From contig VGBY01000012.1 of the NCBI GenBank assembly GCA_016870295.1, positions 1 to 17,873 of the forward strand: 17,873 nt of DNA, in the 5' to 3' direction. Under the pieces are notes generated by a model that saw nothing but the letters and a program-made list of their open reading frames with translations, ran no database searches and was not told where the DNA came from. This document shows, piece by piece, positions 1 through 6,405 of this stretch. Position numbers and translations under genes: made by a program. This DNA is from Actinomycetota bacterium. Lineage in GTDB: Bacteria > Actinomycetota > Acidimicrobiia > Acidimicrobiales > Ilumatobacteraceae. Numbering within the stretch: position 1 is the first letter of the stretch; every line of letters begins with the position of its first letter.

Positions 1-129
1 ACCGAGACGAAGAAGACATCGATCACCGTTCTGGCTGTCGCCGGCGTGGCCGCCGGATTGCTGGTTGCGTACCTGCTCGGTCGCCGAGGCGGACGCCGTC
101 GCCGCGGTGTCATCGAGATTCGTCGCTGA
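1..129 (+). CDS. C-terminal fragment of a small membrane protein (5' truncated by window)
   Basis: An open frame enters from the left edge and stops at TGA 127-129, leaving 42 visible residues. They form one hydrophobic segment (about residues 8-25, rich in Val, Ala, Gly and Leu) followed by a very basic tail with many Arg (GRRGGRRRR, then IEIRR). This looks like a single-pass or tail-anchored protein with the basic tail probably cytosolic (inference from the positive-inside rule). The next gene begins 3 nt after the stop, so the two are probably co-transcribed. I do not recognise the family and the N-terminus is outside the window. The frame is supported by the ordered hydrophobic/basic composition and tight packing with the next gene. 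Confidence 0.6.
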   Translation, partial: TETKKTSITVLAVAGVAAGLLVAYLLGRRGGRRRRGVIEIRR

Positions 130-132
130 ACG

Positions 133-354
133 ATGGGCGCAATGTCGCGCACTCCGCGCGTCGCAGGTCGGCTCATCGGTGCGACGGCAGTCGCCCGCTT
201 CACCAAGCGCTACCCACTCGTTGCCGTGCTGCTCTTCGTGTGGAAGTGGTGGCGGCGCCGAACGGCACACACCGATCACCAGGTGATTCGACTCAAGGCG
301 GGGCAGACGATCACGGTGTCTGATCGCAACCCTGGTCAATCGGGCGGCATCTGA
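133..354 (+). CDS. small membrane-associated protein, unknown function
   Basis: 73 residues from ATG 133 (an in-frame ATG at 142 is an alternative start). A basic N-terminal third is followed by a short hydrophobic stretch (about residues 28-37, YPLVAVLLFVWKWW region) and an Arg cluster (RRR). A polar C-terminal part follows (VIRLKAGQTITVSDRN). The gene sits 3 nt after the previous stop and its own stop (352-354) is 1 nt before trmI, so it fits in the same transcript. The hydrophobic-then-arginine design resembles the preceding gene's tail. No family recognised. A competing overlapping frame at 65-286 has no recognisable features and crosses two gene boundaries. Confidence 0.55.
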   Translation: MGAMSRTPRVAGRLIGATAVARFTKRYPLVAVLLFVWKWWRRRTAHTDHQVIRLKAGQTITVSDRNPGQSGGI

Positions 355-355
355 A

Positions 356-1147
356 ATGTCGACACCATTCGCCGCCGGCGACCGAGTGCTGTTCATCGAC
401 TCCAAGGAGCGTCGCTACCTCGTCACACTCGAGCCAACGGGCGAGTTCCACAGTCACGCTGGTTTCGTGCCCCACGCCCAGGTGATCGGCGCCAACGAGG
501 GCATCACCGTCGAGTCCACCAAAGGTGCGCGCTATGTGGTGATGCGTCCGACACTGGAGGACTTCGTGCTGGAAATGCCGCGCGGCGCCCAAGTCATCTA
601 TCCGAAGGATCTCGCGCCGATCGCGATGCTCGCCGACATCGCCCCCGGGCACCTCGTGTTCGAGTCGGGAATCGGATCAGGCGCGATGTCAATGACCATG
701 TTGCGCGCCGGTGCGCGCATCGTGGGTTATGAACTGCGCGAAGACTTCGCCAATCGGGCACGAAAGAACGTCGAGTCATTCCTCGGCGCCGATGCGAGCG
801 CACGATTCGAGGTGCACATCCGCGACTCCTACGCCGGCATCGATGTGCCGACGGCAGGGCGATTCGATCGCGCCGTACTCGACCTCCCTGAACCATGGCA
901 AGTGGTGCCGCATCTTGCTGCGGTGATGCATGCCGGTGGAGTGATGGTGGCGTACACCCCGAGCATCACGCAAGCCGTGAAGGTGCGCGAAGCACTCAAC
1001 GCCAATCGCGGCGAGTGGGTGGCGATGCGCACGCTGGAAGTACTGCACCGCACGTGGCACATCGATGGCGAATCCGTACGACCCGACCACCGCATGGTGG
1101 CGCACACGGGCTTTTTGACGACGGCGCGACTACTGACGTCGCGCTAG
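356..1147 (+). CDS. trmI: tRNA (adenine58-N1)-methyltransferase, TrmI family
   Basis: 263 residues, slightly shorter than the roughly 280 of the mycobacterial enzyme. TrmI uses S-adenosylmethionine to methylate N1 of A58 in the T-loop of tRNAs, as a homotetramer in the cytosol. The N-terminal part (about 1-70) is the small beta-rich domain. The Rossmann methyltransferase fold follows, with SAM motif I at residues 103-110 (ESGIGSGA), acidic ribose-binding E126 in GYELRED, and motif IV DLPEPW at 176-181. Near the C-terminus is the family block RPDHRMVAHTGFL (about 242-254). The start ATG is 1 nt after the upstream stop and there is no clear Shine-Dalgarno. A trmI gene just upstream of the proteasomal ATPase is a familiar actinobacterial arrangement (recalled, not searched). 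Confidence 0.93.
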   Translation: MSTPFAAGDRVLFIDSKERRYLVTLEPTGEFHSHAGFVPHAQVIGANEGITVESTKGARYVVMRPTLEDFVLEMPRGAQVIYPKDLAPIAMLADIAPGHLVFESGIGSGAMSMTMLRAGARIVGYELREDFANRARKNVESFLGADASARFEVHIRDSYAGIDVPTAGRFDRAVLDLPEPWQVVPHLAAVMHAGGVMVAYTPSITQAVKVREALNANRGEWVAMRTLEVLHRTWHIDGESVRPDHRMVAHTGFLTTARLLTSR

Positions 1148-1152
1148 ATGGC

Positions 1153-1168
1153 AGCCGTGCTTACGGCT
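1153..1168. terminator. short inverted repeat between convergent trmI and ferredoxin genes
   Basis: AGCCGT (1153-1158) and ACGGCT (1163-1168) form a perfect 6-bp stem with a 4-nt loop. The repeat lies 5 nt after the trmI stop and overlaps the ferredoxin stop codon on the minus strand. Its position between two convergent genes suggests a small bidirectional terminator, but no T-tract follows on either side, so termination efficiency is doubtful. Confidence 0.35.
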
Positions 1169-1406
1169 CGATGAAGATGCACTCGCCGGGGCACTCCTCG
1201 GCGGATTCGATGACGGCATCGAGGTGCTTGTCGTCGAAGTTGGCGACACCCTCGGCACCTTGCGGGTTGCCCTTGGCGGTGGCGAACACCTTTGCGCCTT
1301 CCTTCACGTACGCAAGACCGTCGTCGAGCAGGGTGAACACCTCGGGGGCAATTTCCTCGCAGAGACCGTCACCGGTGCAGAGGTCTTGGTCGATCCATAC
1401 CTTCAT
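1161..1406 (-). CDS. ferredoxin, single Fe-S cluster (CxxDxxC...CP type)
   Basis: 81 residues starting MKVWIDQDLCTGDGLC. C10 and C16 with Asp at the middle position (D13), plus C72 followed by Pro, give the three-cysteine pattern of actinobacterial [3Fe-4S] or Asp-ligated [4Fe-4S] ferredoxins. C76 (CPGEC) is an extra cysteine near the end. The protein is acidic overall with an insertion between the two Cys groups (about residues 35-60). It is expected to be a small cytosolic electron carrier; the partner (often a P450 or other oxidoreductase) is not in the window. It is convergent with trmI and divergent from arc, with 39 nt between the two starts. A ferredoxin at this position is recalled from other actinobacteria, so the linkage to the proteasome genes looks conserved but unexplained. 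The start is supported by a TANNNT hexamer 8 nt upstream. Confidence 0.92.
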   Translation of the reverse strand: MKVWIDQDLCTGDGLCEEIAPEVFTLLDDGLAYVKEGAKVFATAKGNPQGAEGVANFDDKHLDAVIESAEECPGECIFIEP

Positions 1407-1414
1407 GGGGTTTC

Positions 1415-1420
1415 ACGATA
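1415..1420 (-). promoter_or_regulatory. putative -10 box of ferredoxin gene
   Basis: Read on the minus strand the hexamer is TATCGT, ending 8 nt before the ATG at 1406. Transcription would begin at or within 1-2 nt of the start codon, giving a leaderless mRNA. No convincing -35 is visible. Confidence 0.45.
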
Positions 1421-1433
1421 CACGGAACGCCAC

Positions 1434-1439
1434 TAGGTT
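1434..1439 (+). promoter_or_regulatory. putative -10 box of arc
   Basis: TAGGTT ends 6 nt before the ATG at 1446, which predicts a leaderless or near-leaderless transcript. A weak TTTCAC lies 17 nt upstream (1411-1416). The ferredoxin promoter on the other strand occupies the same 39-nt gap, so the two promoters face away from each other and must overlap in their upstream elements. Confidence 0.5.
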
Positions 1440-1445
1440 CAGGGC

Positions 1446-3092
1446 ATGGCAGACGACACCTCTGCACGACTTCGTGCACTTGAAGAACGTCTGCTCGACG
1501 CCAAGGGACAACTCGCCAATTCCAAGGCGCGCAACGAGAAGTTGGAGTACGCATTACGCGAAGCCCGCGACCACGTCGCGTCGTTGCGGGAAGAAGTAGA
1601 GAAACTCACCCAACCGCCGTCGGCGTACGGCATCGTCATCGGCACCAACGACGATGGCACGGTTGATGTGCTCACGAACTCACGCAAGATGCGCGTGTCA
1701 TTGCACCCCGAGATCGACGCCCAGACTCTGGAGCGGGGCAGCGAGGTCGTCCTCAACGAGAGCCTCAACGTGGTGATGGCGCGCGGGGCCGAGGCCACGG
1801 GCGAGGTGGTGTCGCTCAAGGAAGTGCTCGAAGACGGCGTGCGCGCAATCGTCACCGGGCGCGGCGACGACGACCGCGTCTGCGAACTCGCCGATGCGTT
1901 GCGCGGTGTGCACCTGCGCTCGGGCGACCTACTGCGACTCGACACCCGCAGCGGCCTGTTGTTGGAGCGCCTCGCCCAACCCGAGGTCGAACACCTGTTG
2001 CTCGAAGAGGTGCCCGACATCTCCTACGACGACATCGGCGGTCTCGACCAACAAATCGAGGCGATTGCCGACGCAGTGGAGCTGCCGTTCCTGCACGGTG
2101 ATCTGTTTGCCGAACACCAACTCCCGGCACCAAAGGGCATCCTGCTCTACGGGCCGCCCGGTTGCGGCAAGACGCTGATTGCCAAGGCCGTCGCCAATTC
2201 ACTGGCCAAGAAGGTTGCGGCACGCACCGGTGCCGACAAGGGCCGCAGTTACTTCATCAACATCAAGGGCCCCGAGTTGCTGAACAAGTACGTCGGTGAA
2301 ACCGAGCGGCAGATTCGCATGGTCTTCCAGCGCGCCCGCGAAAAGAGCGAAGAGGGCTGGCCGGTCATCGTGTTCTTCGACGAGATGGATTCGATGTTCC
2401 GCACGCGCGGCACCGGCATCTCATCGGACATGGAGTCCACGATCGTGCCGCAGCTGCTCGCCGAGATCGACGGCGTCGAGGGCCTGCGCAACGTAATCGT
2501 GATTGGCGCCACCAATCGCGAGGACTTGATCGACCCCGCCATCCTGCGTCCCGGTCGCCTCGATGTGAAGATTCGTATCGAGCGCCCCGACGCCGAAGCG
2601 GCGCGGCAGATCTTTGCCAGATACCTGACGAGCGAGGTGCCGATTGCCCCGGGTGATGTCGCCCGCCATGGCGACCTGAAGCAGGCGATCATCGCGATGA
2701 TCGATACCACGGTGGAGCAGATGTACTCCACCACCGACGACAACCGCTTCCTTGAAGTCACCTACCAGAACGGGGAGCGCGAGATCCTCTACTTCCGCGA
2801 CTTCGCGTCGGGAGCAATGATCGAGAACATCGTGCGGCGGGCCAAGAAGTTGGCGATCAAACGGCTGCTCGCCGGCGGCGAGAAGGGCGTGGCGGTCGAC
2901 GACCTCACCGCGTCGATTCGCCAAGAGTTCCGTGAGCACGAAGACCTGCCGAACACCACCAACCCGGACGACTGGGCGAAGGTGTCGGGACGCAAGGGCG
3001 AGCGCATCGTGTTCATCCGCACGCTCACCCACGACGAGGGCTCCGGCGGTGGCAAGGCGATCGAGCGCACGGCGACGGGGCAGTACCTCTAA
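1446..3092 (+). CDS. arc: proteasome-associated AAA ATPase ARC/Mpa
   Basis: 548 residues. ARC (Mpa in mycobacteria) is the hexameric ring ATPase that binds Pup through its N-terminal coiled coils, unfolds pupylated proteins and feeds them into the 20S core. Visible parts in order: heptad-rich coiled coil (about 6-55); tandem OB-type domains (about 58-185); AAA domain with Walker A GPPGCGKT at 236-243, pore-loop KYVGE at 281-285, Walker B with D312-E313, sensor asparagine in GATNRED (N357) and the Arg-finger segment LRPGR (367-371). The C-terminus is GQYL with penultimate Tyr547, the tail that docks into the PrcA ring. ATG 1446 is chosen because TAGGTT stands 6 nt upstream and the protein begins straight into the coiled coil. 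dop starts 2 nt after the stop, so translation is probably coupled. Confidence 0.97.
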   Translation: MADDTSARLRALEERLLDAKGQLANSKARNEKLEYALREARDHVASLREEVEKLTQPPSAYGIVIGTNDDGTVDVLTNSRKMRVSLHPEIDAQTLERGSEVVLNESLNVVMARGAEATGEVVSLKEVLEDGVRAIVTGRGDDDRVCELADALRGVHLRSGDLLRLDTRSGLLLERLAQPEVEHLLLEEVPDISYDDIGGLDQQIEAIADAVELPFLHGDLFAEHQLPAPKGILLYGPPGCGKTLIAKAVANSLAKKVAARTGADKGRSYFINIKGPELLNKYVGETERQIRMVFQRAREKSEEGWPVIVFFDEMDSMFRTRGTGISSDMESTIVPQLLAEIDGVEGLRNVIVIGATNREDLIDPAILRPGRLDVKIRIERPDAEAARQIFARYLTSEVPIAPGDVARHGDLKQAIIAMIDTTVEQMYSTTDDNRFLEVTYQNGEREILYFRDFASGAMIENIVRRAKKLAIKRLLAGGEKGVAVDDLTASIRQEFREHEDLPNTTNPDDWAKVSGRKGERIVFIRTLTHDEGSGGGKAIERTATGQYL

Positions 3093-3094
3093 CG

Positions 3095-4591
3095 ATGGCG
3101 ATCCCGAAGGTCTGCGGTATCGAGACCGAGTACGGCATCGTGGTGCGTAACGCCGAGTACAACGCCGTCACCGCCAGCTCGTTGTTGATCAACGCGTTTC
3201 TCGGGCGCAGCAACACCCGCACGGCTTGGGACTTCTTCGACGAACAACCGGGCAACGATGCACGCGGCTTGCTGCTCGGTGAGATCCTCGCCCCGGAGGT
3301 GGAGACGCACCTCGTGAACACGGTGCTCACCAACGGTGCGCGCTACTACGTCGATCACGCACATCCCGAGTGTTCGACCCCCGAGTGCCGCACCCCGAGC
3401 GAAGTCGTGCGCTACGACCGGGCGGCGGAAGAAATTCTGCGCCTCAGCATGGAGCGCGCACTCGCCCTACTGCCGGCCGGGGGAGAGATCGTCGTCTACA
3501 AGAACAACTCCGATGGCAAGGGCAACAGTTATGGCTGCCACGAGAACTACCTCGTCGACCGCGCAGTGCCGTTCGGTCGCCTCGTCAACCAGATCACGCC
3601 GCACTTCGTGACGCGACAGGTATTCACCGGCGCCGGCAAAGTGGGTTGCGAGTCGCCCGGGTCGATGCCCGGTGACATCGCTTACCAACTCAGTCAGCGG
3701 GCCGACTTTTTCGAGGAAGAAGTGGGGCTCGAAACCACGCTGAAGCGGCCGATCGTGAACACGCGTGACGAGCCGCACTGCGACCCGGCCAAGTACCGCC
3801 GCCTGCACGTGATCGTCGGCGACGCAAACATGAGCGAGGTCGCCACGTTTTTGAAGGTGGGCACCACCGCAATCGTGTTGGCGATGATCGAAGACGACGC
3901 ACTCGGCGATGACTTCACCCTCGCGCATCCCGTGACTGCGATCCGGCAGGTGAGCAACGACCCGTCACTGCGCGCCACGATCGCCCTCGGCAACGGCAAA
4001 CGCGCCACGGCCCTCGAGGTGCAGTGGAAGTTGTTGGAGCGTGCCCGGAGTTGGGCCGATCGCCACGGTCTCGACGCGGTCACCGTCGATGACGGCAAAC
4101 GCATCCTCGAGGAATGGGAGAGCGTGCTCACCGGTCTGGAGCACGACCCCAACGACGTTGCCGATGTCGTCGACTGGGTGGCAAAGAAGCGTCTCGTCGA
4201 CGGGTATGCGCAACGCCACAATCTGGTACCGACCGACGCGCGACTGAAGGCGATCGACCTGCAGTATTCCGACCTGCGCCGTGACAAGTCGTTGGCGGCA
4301 CGCTGTGGTCTGCGGGTGATGGTGGACGAAGCGCTCGTGCGGGAGGCGGTCGACACGCCCCCCGATTCGACGCGCGCATATTTTCGCGGCACGTGCCTGG
4401 CACGTTTTGCCCCCGACATCGTCGCTGCGAACTGGGATTCCATCGTCTTTGACGTCGGGCGCGATCCGCTCAAGCGCGTGCCGATGATGGAACCCTTGCG
4501 CGGTACCAAGGCGCTGACCGCCGAATTATTCGCCGCCAGCACCAGTGCGGCTGACCTGATTGCTCGCCTCGGCGACGCGCCGCAAACCTGA
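3095..4591 (+). CDS. dop: Pup deamidase/depupylase Dop
   Basis: 498 residues, normal for the family. Dop converts the C-terminal Gln of Pup to Glu so that PafA can use it, and also cleaves Pup from substrates; it holds ATP but does not turn it over in each cycle. The fold is glutamine-synthetase-like. Visible marks: GIETEYG with E10 and E12 (metal/ATP site); the Dop-specific loop around residues 45-58 (WDF...DARG), absent from PafA; YVDHAHPE with catalytic Asp87; KNN-DGKGNSYGCHENY; LSQRADFF followed by EVGLETTLKRP; and the C-terminal DTPPDSTRAYFRG block. These separate it from the PafA paralogue downstream (6406-7779), which has LDVGSHPE instead. It starts 2 nt after arc. A hairpin follows its stop before pup, so pup may be transcribed separately. 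Confidence 0.96.
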   Translation: MAIPKVCGIETEYGIVVRNAEYNAVTASSLLINAFLGRSNTRTAWDFFDEQPGNDARGLLLGEILAPEVETHLVNTVLTNGARYYVDHAHPECSTPECRTPSEVVRYDRAAEEILRLSMERALALLPAGGEIVVYKNNSDGKGNSYGCHENYLVDRAVPFGRLVNQITPHFVTRQVFTGAGKVGCESPGSMPGDIAYQLSQRADFFEEEVGLETTLKRPIVNTRDEPHCDPAKYRRLHVIVGDANMSEVATFLKVGTTAIVLAMIEDDALGDDFTLAHPVTAIRQVSNDPSLRATIALGNGKRATALEVQWKLLERARSWADRHGLDAVTVDDGKRILEEWESVLTGLEHDPNDVADVVDWVAKKRLVDGYAQRHNLVPTDARLKAIDLQYSDLRRDKSLAARCGLRVMVDEALVREAVDTPPDSTRAYFRGTCLARFAPDIVAANWDSIVFDVGRDPLKRVPMMEPLRGTKALTAELFAASTSAADLIARLGDAPQT

Positions 4592-4597
4592 GGCGGT

Positions 4598-4614
4598 GGG
4601 GTCGGGCCGACCCC
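4598..4614. promoter_or_regulatory. 17-bp near-perfect palindrome between dop and pup (terminator or operator)
   Basis: GGGGTCGG (4598-4605), one G, then CCGACCCC (4607-4614): two exact 8-nt arms around a single base. As RNA it can form a 7-bp GC-rich stem with a 3-nt loop (4605-4607) starting 6 nt after the dop stop, followed only by TT, so a terminator is possible but weak. As DNA it covers the place where the -35 element of the pup promoter would be, so an operator is equally possible. The arms are seen directly; the function is inference. Confidence 0.5.
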
Positions 4615-4615
4615 T

Positions 4616-4624
4616 TGCTATGGT
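4616..4624 (+). promoter_or_regulatory. putative extended -10 promoter of pup
   Basis: TGC-TATGGT matches the extended -10 form TGN-TANNNT; the hexamer (4619-4624) ends 7 nt before the pup ATG at 4632. This predicts a leaderless pup mRNA made separately from dop and supports the 4632 start over in-frame ATGs at 4560 and 4620. The expected -35 position falls in the palindrome just upstream and does not resemble TTGACA. Confidence 0.5.
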
Positions 4625-4631
4625 GCTTCCT

Positions 4632-4832
4632 ATGGCTGAACGCACCAAGAAGCAGCGCAGTGCACCGCAACGCGAAGAGGCGACTCCGACGGACAGCGAG
4701 ACGGGTGCCGATACCGAGAACACCGACCGCCTGAAGGAAGAACTCGACGGCCTGCTCGATGAAATCGACGAGGTGCTCGAGACCAACGCCGAAGACTTCG
4801 TGAAGAGTTACGTGCAAAAGGGCGGGCAGTAA
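4632..4832 (+). CDS. pup: prokaryotic ubiquitin-like protein Pup
   Basis: 66 residues from ATG 4632. Pup is the intrinsically disordered tag attached to substrate lysines by PafA and recognised by the ARC coiled coils. The first 30 residues are polar and basic-acidic, a helix-forming central segment (RLKEELDGLLDEIDEVLE, about 33-50) is the ARC-binding part, and the C-terminus NAEDFVKSYVQKGGQ is nearly invariant in the family. The last residue is Gln66, so Dop must deamidate it before ligation. The longer in-frame extension from 4560 lies inside dop and has no Pup-like sequence. The gap to prcB is 50 nt, longer than other gaps in this locus, and a hairpin spans the stop codon. Confidence 0.96.
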   Translation: MAERTKKQRSAPQREEATPTDSETGADTENTDRLKEELDGLLDEIDEVLETNAEDFVKSYVQKGGQ

Positions 4833-4841
4833 ACCTGCTCG
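4823..4841 (+). terminator. hairpin spanning the pup stop codon
   Basis: CGGGCAG (4823-4829) pairs with CTGCTCG (4835-4841) over 7 bp with one G-U pair, loop TAAAC containing the TAA stop (4830-4832). No T-tract follows. It could be a partial terminator or a 3'-end stabiliser that lets Pup be made in excess of the proteasome subunits; both roles are inference. Confidence 0.35.
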
Positions 4842-4882
4842 ACGAGTGACGACACCGGCCACGCAGCGATGAAGATGTCCAC

Positions 4883-5701
4883 ATGACGATGCCACGCTTC
4901 GCCGCCGGCGACGACCCCGGCGCCAGTTTCCCCGATCTGCTGCGCAAGATCGGCATCGATCCGTTCCCTGCGTCGGCATTGCGTGGCGAGAGCGGCCGCA
5001 TCGACTCGACGCGTGGCAACGACACCGTCCTGCCGCACGCCACCACGTGCCTCGCACTCACCTACGACGGGGGTGTCGTCATGGCGGGCGACCGCCGTGC
5101 GACGATGGGCAATCTCATCAGCACCCGCTCGGTGGAAAAGGTGGTGCCCGCCGACGACTTGAGCGGCGTGGCGATCGCCGGCACAGCGGGGTTGGCGATG
5201 GAGATGATCAAACTCTTCCAACTGCAACTCGAGTACTACGAAAAGGTCGAGGGGCAATCACTCTCGCTCGAAGGCAAGGCCAACCAACTCTCGATGATGG
5301 TGCGCTCGAACATGCCGGCTGCGATGCAGGGCCTCGGCGTCGTGCCGATCTTTGCCGGCTTTGACCCGCTCGTCGGGCGCGGGCGCCTGTGGGACTTCGA
5401 CATCACCGGTGGCCGCTACGAGGAGCGCGACTTCGTCGCCATCGGTTCGGGTTCCGCACTTGCCAGCACCGTCTTGCGCGTCGGCTGGCGCACGAACATC
5501 ACCCGTGAGGCGGCCATCGAATTGGCGGCCCGCGCGCTGTGGGAAGCCTCGGATGCCGACACCGCCACGGGTGGGCCCGACATTCTGCGCGGCATCTATC
5601 CGATCGTTGCGTCGATCGATGCCGGTGGATGGGATCGCGTCGCCGACGATGCACTGGCCTCGATCTATGACACCATCATGCGCGAGGTTCGTTCGCGATG
5701 A
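4883..5701 (+). CDS. prcB: 20S proteasome beta subunit PrcB with propeptide
   Basis: 272 residues. PrcB is the proteolytic subunit; the propeptide is removed autocatalytically to expose Thr1. Here the propeptide is about 53 residues, and the mature protein should begin at Thr54 (codon 5042-5044) in PHA-TTCLAL. Counted from that Thr, the active-site partners fit exactly: D17 in AGDRRAT and K33 in SVEKV. The GSGS segment and the DTATGGPDI block of actinobacterial PrcB follow. The residue before Thr1 is Ala, where Gly is usual (for example HG-TT in Mycobacterium). ATG 4883 is taken as start (ATG 4889 is possible); no Shine-Dalgarno or TANNNT box is evident, so expression probably comes from the pup transcript. 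It overlaps prcA by 4 nt (ATGA). Confidence 0.95.
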   Translation: MTMPRFAAGDDPGASFPDLLRKIGIDPFPASALRGESGRIDSTRGNDTVLPHATTCLALTYDGGVVMAGDRRATMGNLISTRSVEKVVPADDLSGVAIAGTAGLAMEMIKLFQLQLEYYEKVEGQSLSLEGKANQLSMMVRSNMPAAMQGLGVVPIFAGFDPLVGRGRLWDFDITGGRYEERDFVAIGSGSALASTVLRVGWRTNITREAAIELAARALWEASDADTATGGPDILRGIYPIVASIDAGGWDRVADDALASIYDTIMREVRSR

Positions 5702-6378
5702 GCATGCCGTTCTACGTTTCACCCGAACAGATGATGAAGGACCGCGCGGACTACGCGCGCAAGGGCATCGCCCGCGGCCGAGCGCTCGTAGCGCTGCAAA
5801 CGCCGTCGTGCATCGTGATCGTGGCCGAGAACCCGAGCACCACGTTGCGCAAGGTGAGCGAGATTTACGACCGCATCGCGTTCGCCGGTGTCGGCAAGTA
5901 CAACGAGTTCGACCAACTCCGCGTGGCAGGGGTGCGCGCCGCCGAACTGCGCGGGTACCAGTATTCACGCAACGACGTCGATGCGCGCAGTCTCGCCAAT
6001 CAATACGCCCAGGTGCTCGGCGACGTGTTCGCCACCTCAGGCCCCAAGCCCCTCGAAGTGGAACTGCTCGTCGCCGAAGTCGGCGACACACCCGAGCGCG
6101 ACCGGCTCTTCCACATCCTCTACGACGGCACCTTGCTTGACGAGAAGCGATTCTGCGTGCTCGGTGGCGACGCTGAGGGCATCTCCAAGCGACTCGAATC
6201 CACCTATCGGGCCGATCTCGACCTCGCTACCGCAGTCAAGGTTGCGGTGGCGGCCCTGTCTGGCCCCGATCGCACCGTTGCCGCGGCCGATCTCGAGATC
6301 GCCACGCTCGTACGCAATGGTCGCCGTCGCTCGTTCACACGCATCACGGACGACGCCGTCGCCGCTGCGCTCCGGTGA
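5698..6378 (+). CDS. prcA: 20S proteasome alpha subunit PrcA
   Basis: 226 residues. PrcA forms the two outer heptameric rings of the 20S core, gates substrate entry and accepts the C-terminal tails of ARC. The N-terminus MSMPFYVSPEQMMKDRADYA is the characteristic gate peptide plus first helix. RKGIARGR, the AENPS and SEIYDRIAFAGVGKYNEFD segments and GYQYSRNDV follow, all typical of actinobacterial alpha subunits. There is no Thr1-type active site, as expected. At 226 residues it is about 20 shorter than the M. tuberculosis protein, mainly because the acidic C-terminal tail is missing. The start is fixed by the ATGA overlap with prcB, which implies translational coupling and equal subunit synthesis. 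Confidence 0.95.
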   Translation: MSMPFYVSPEQMMKDRADYARKGIARGRALVALQTPSCIVIVAENPSTTLRKVSEIYDRIAFAGVGKYNEFDQLRVAGVRAAELRGYQYSRNDVDARSLANQYAQVLGDVFATSGPKPLEVELLVAEVGDTPERDRLFHILYDGTLLDEKRFCVLGGDAEGISKRLESTYRADLDLATAVKVAVAALSGPDRTVAAADLEIATLVRNGRRRSFTRITDDAVAAALR

Positions 6379-6405
6379 GAGTCGGGCATTGAAGGTAGCC
6401 GGCTG

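Noticed and set aside
4560..4631. Longer Pup with 24 extra N-terminal residues
   Set aside because: The extension overlaps dop and crosses the palindrome and putative promoter; Pup proteins are about 64-70 residues, matching the 4632 start.
6397..6404. 8-bp palindrome AGCCGGCT just before pafA
   Set aside because: No loop for a hairpin, and 8-bp palindromes of G and C are frequent in this DNA; mentioned only under pafA.
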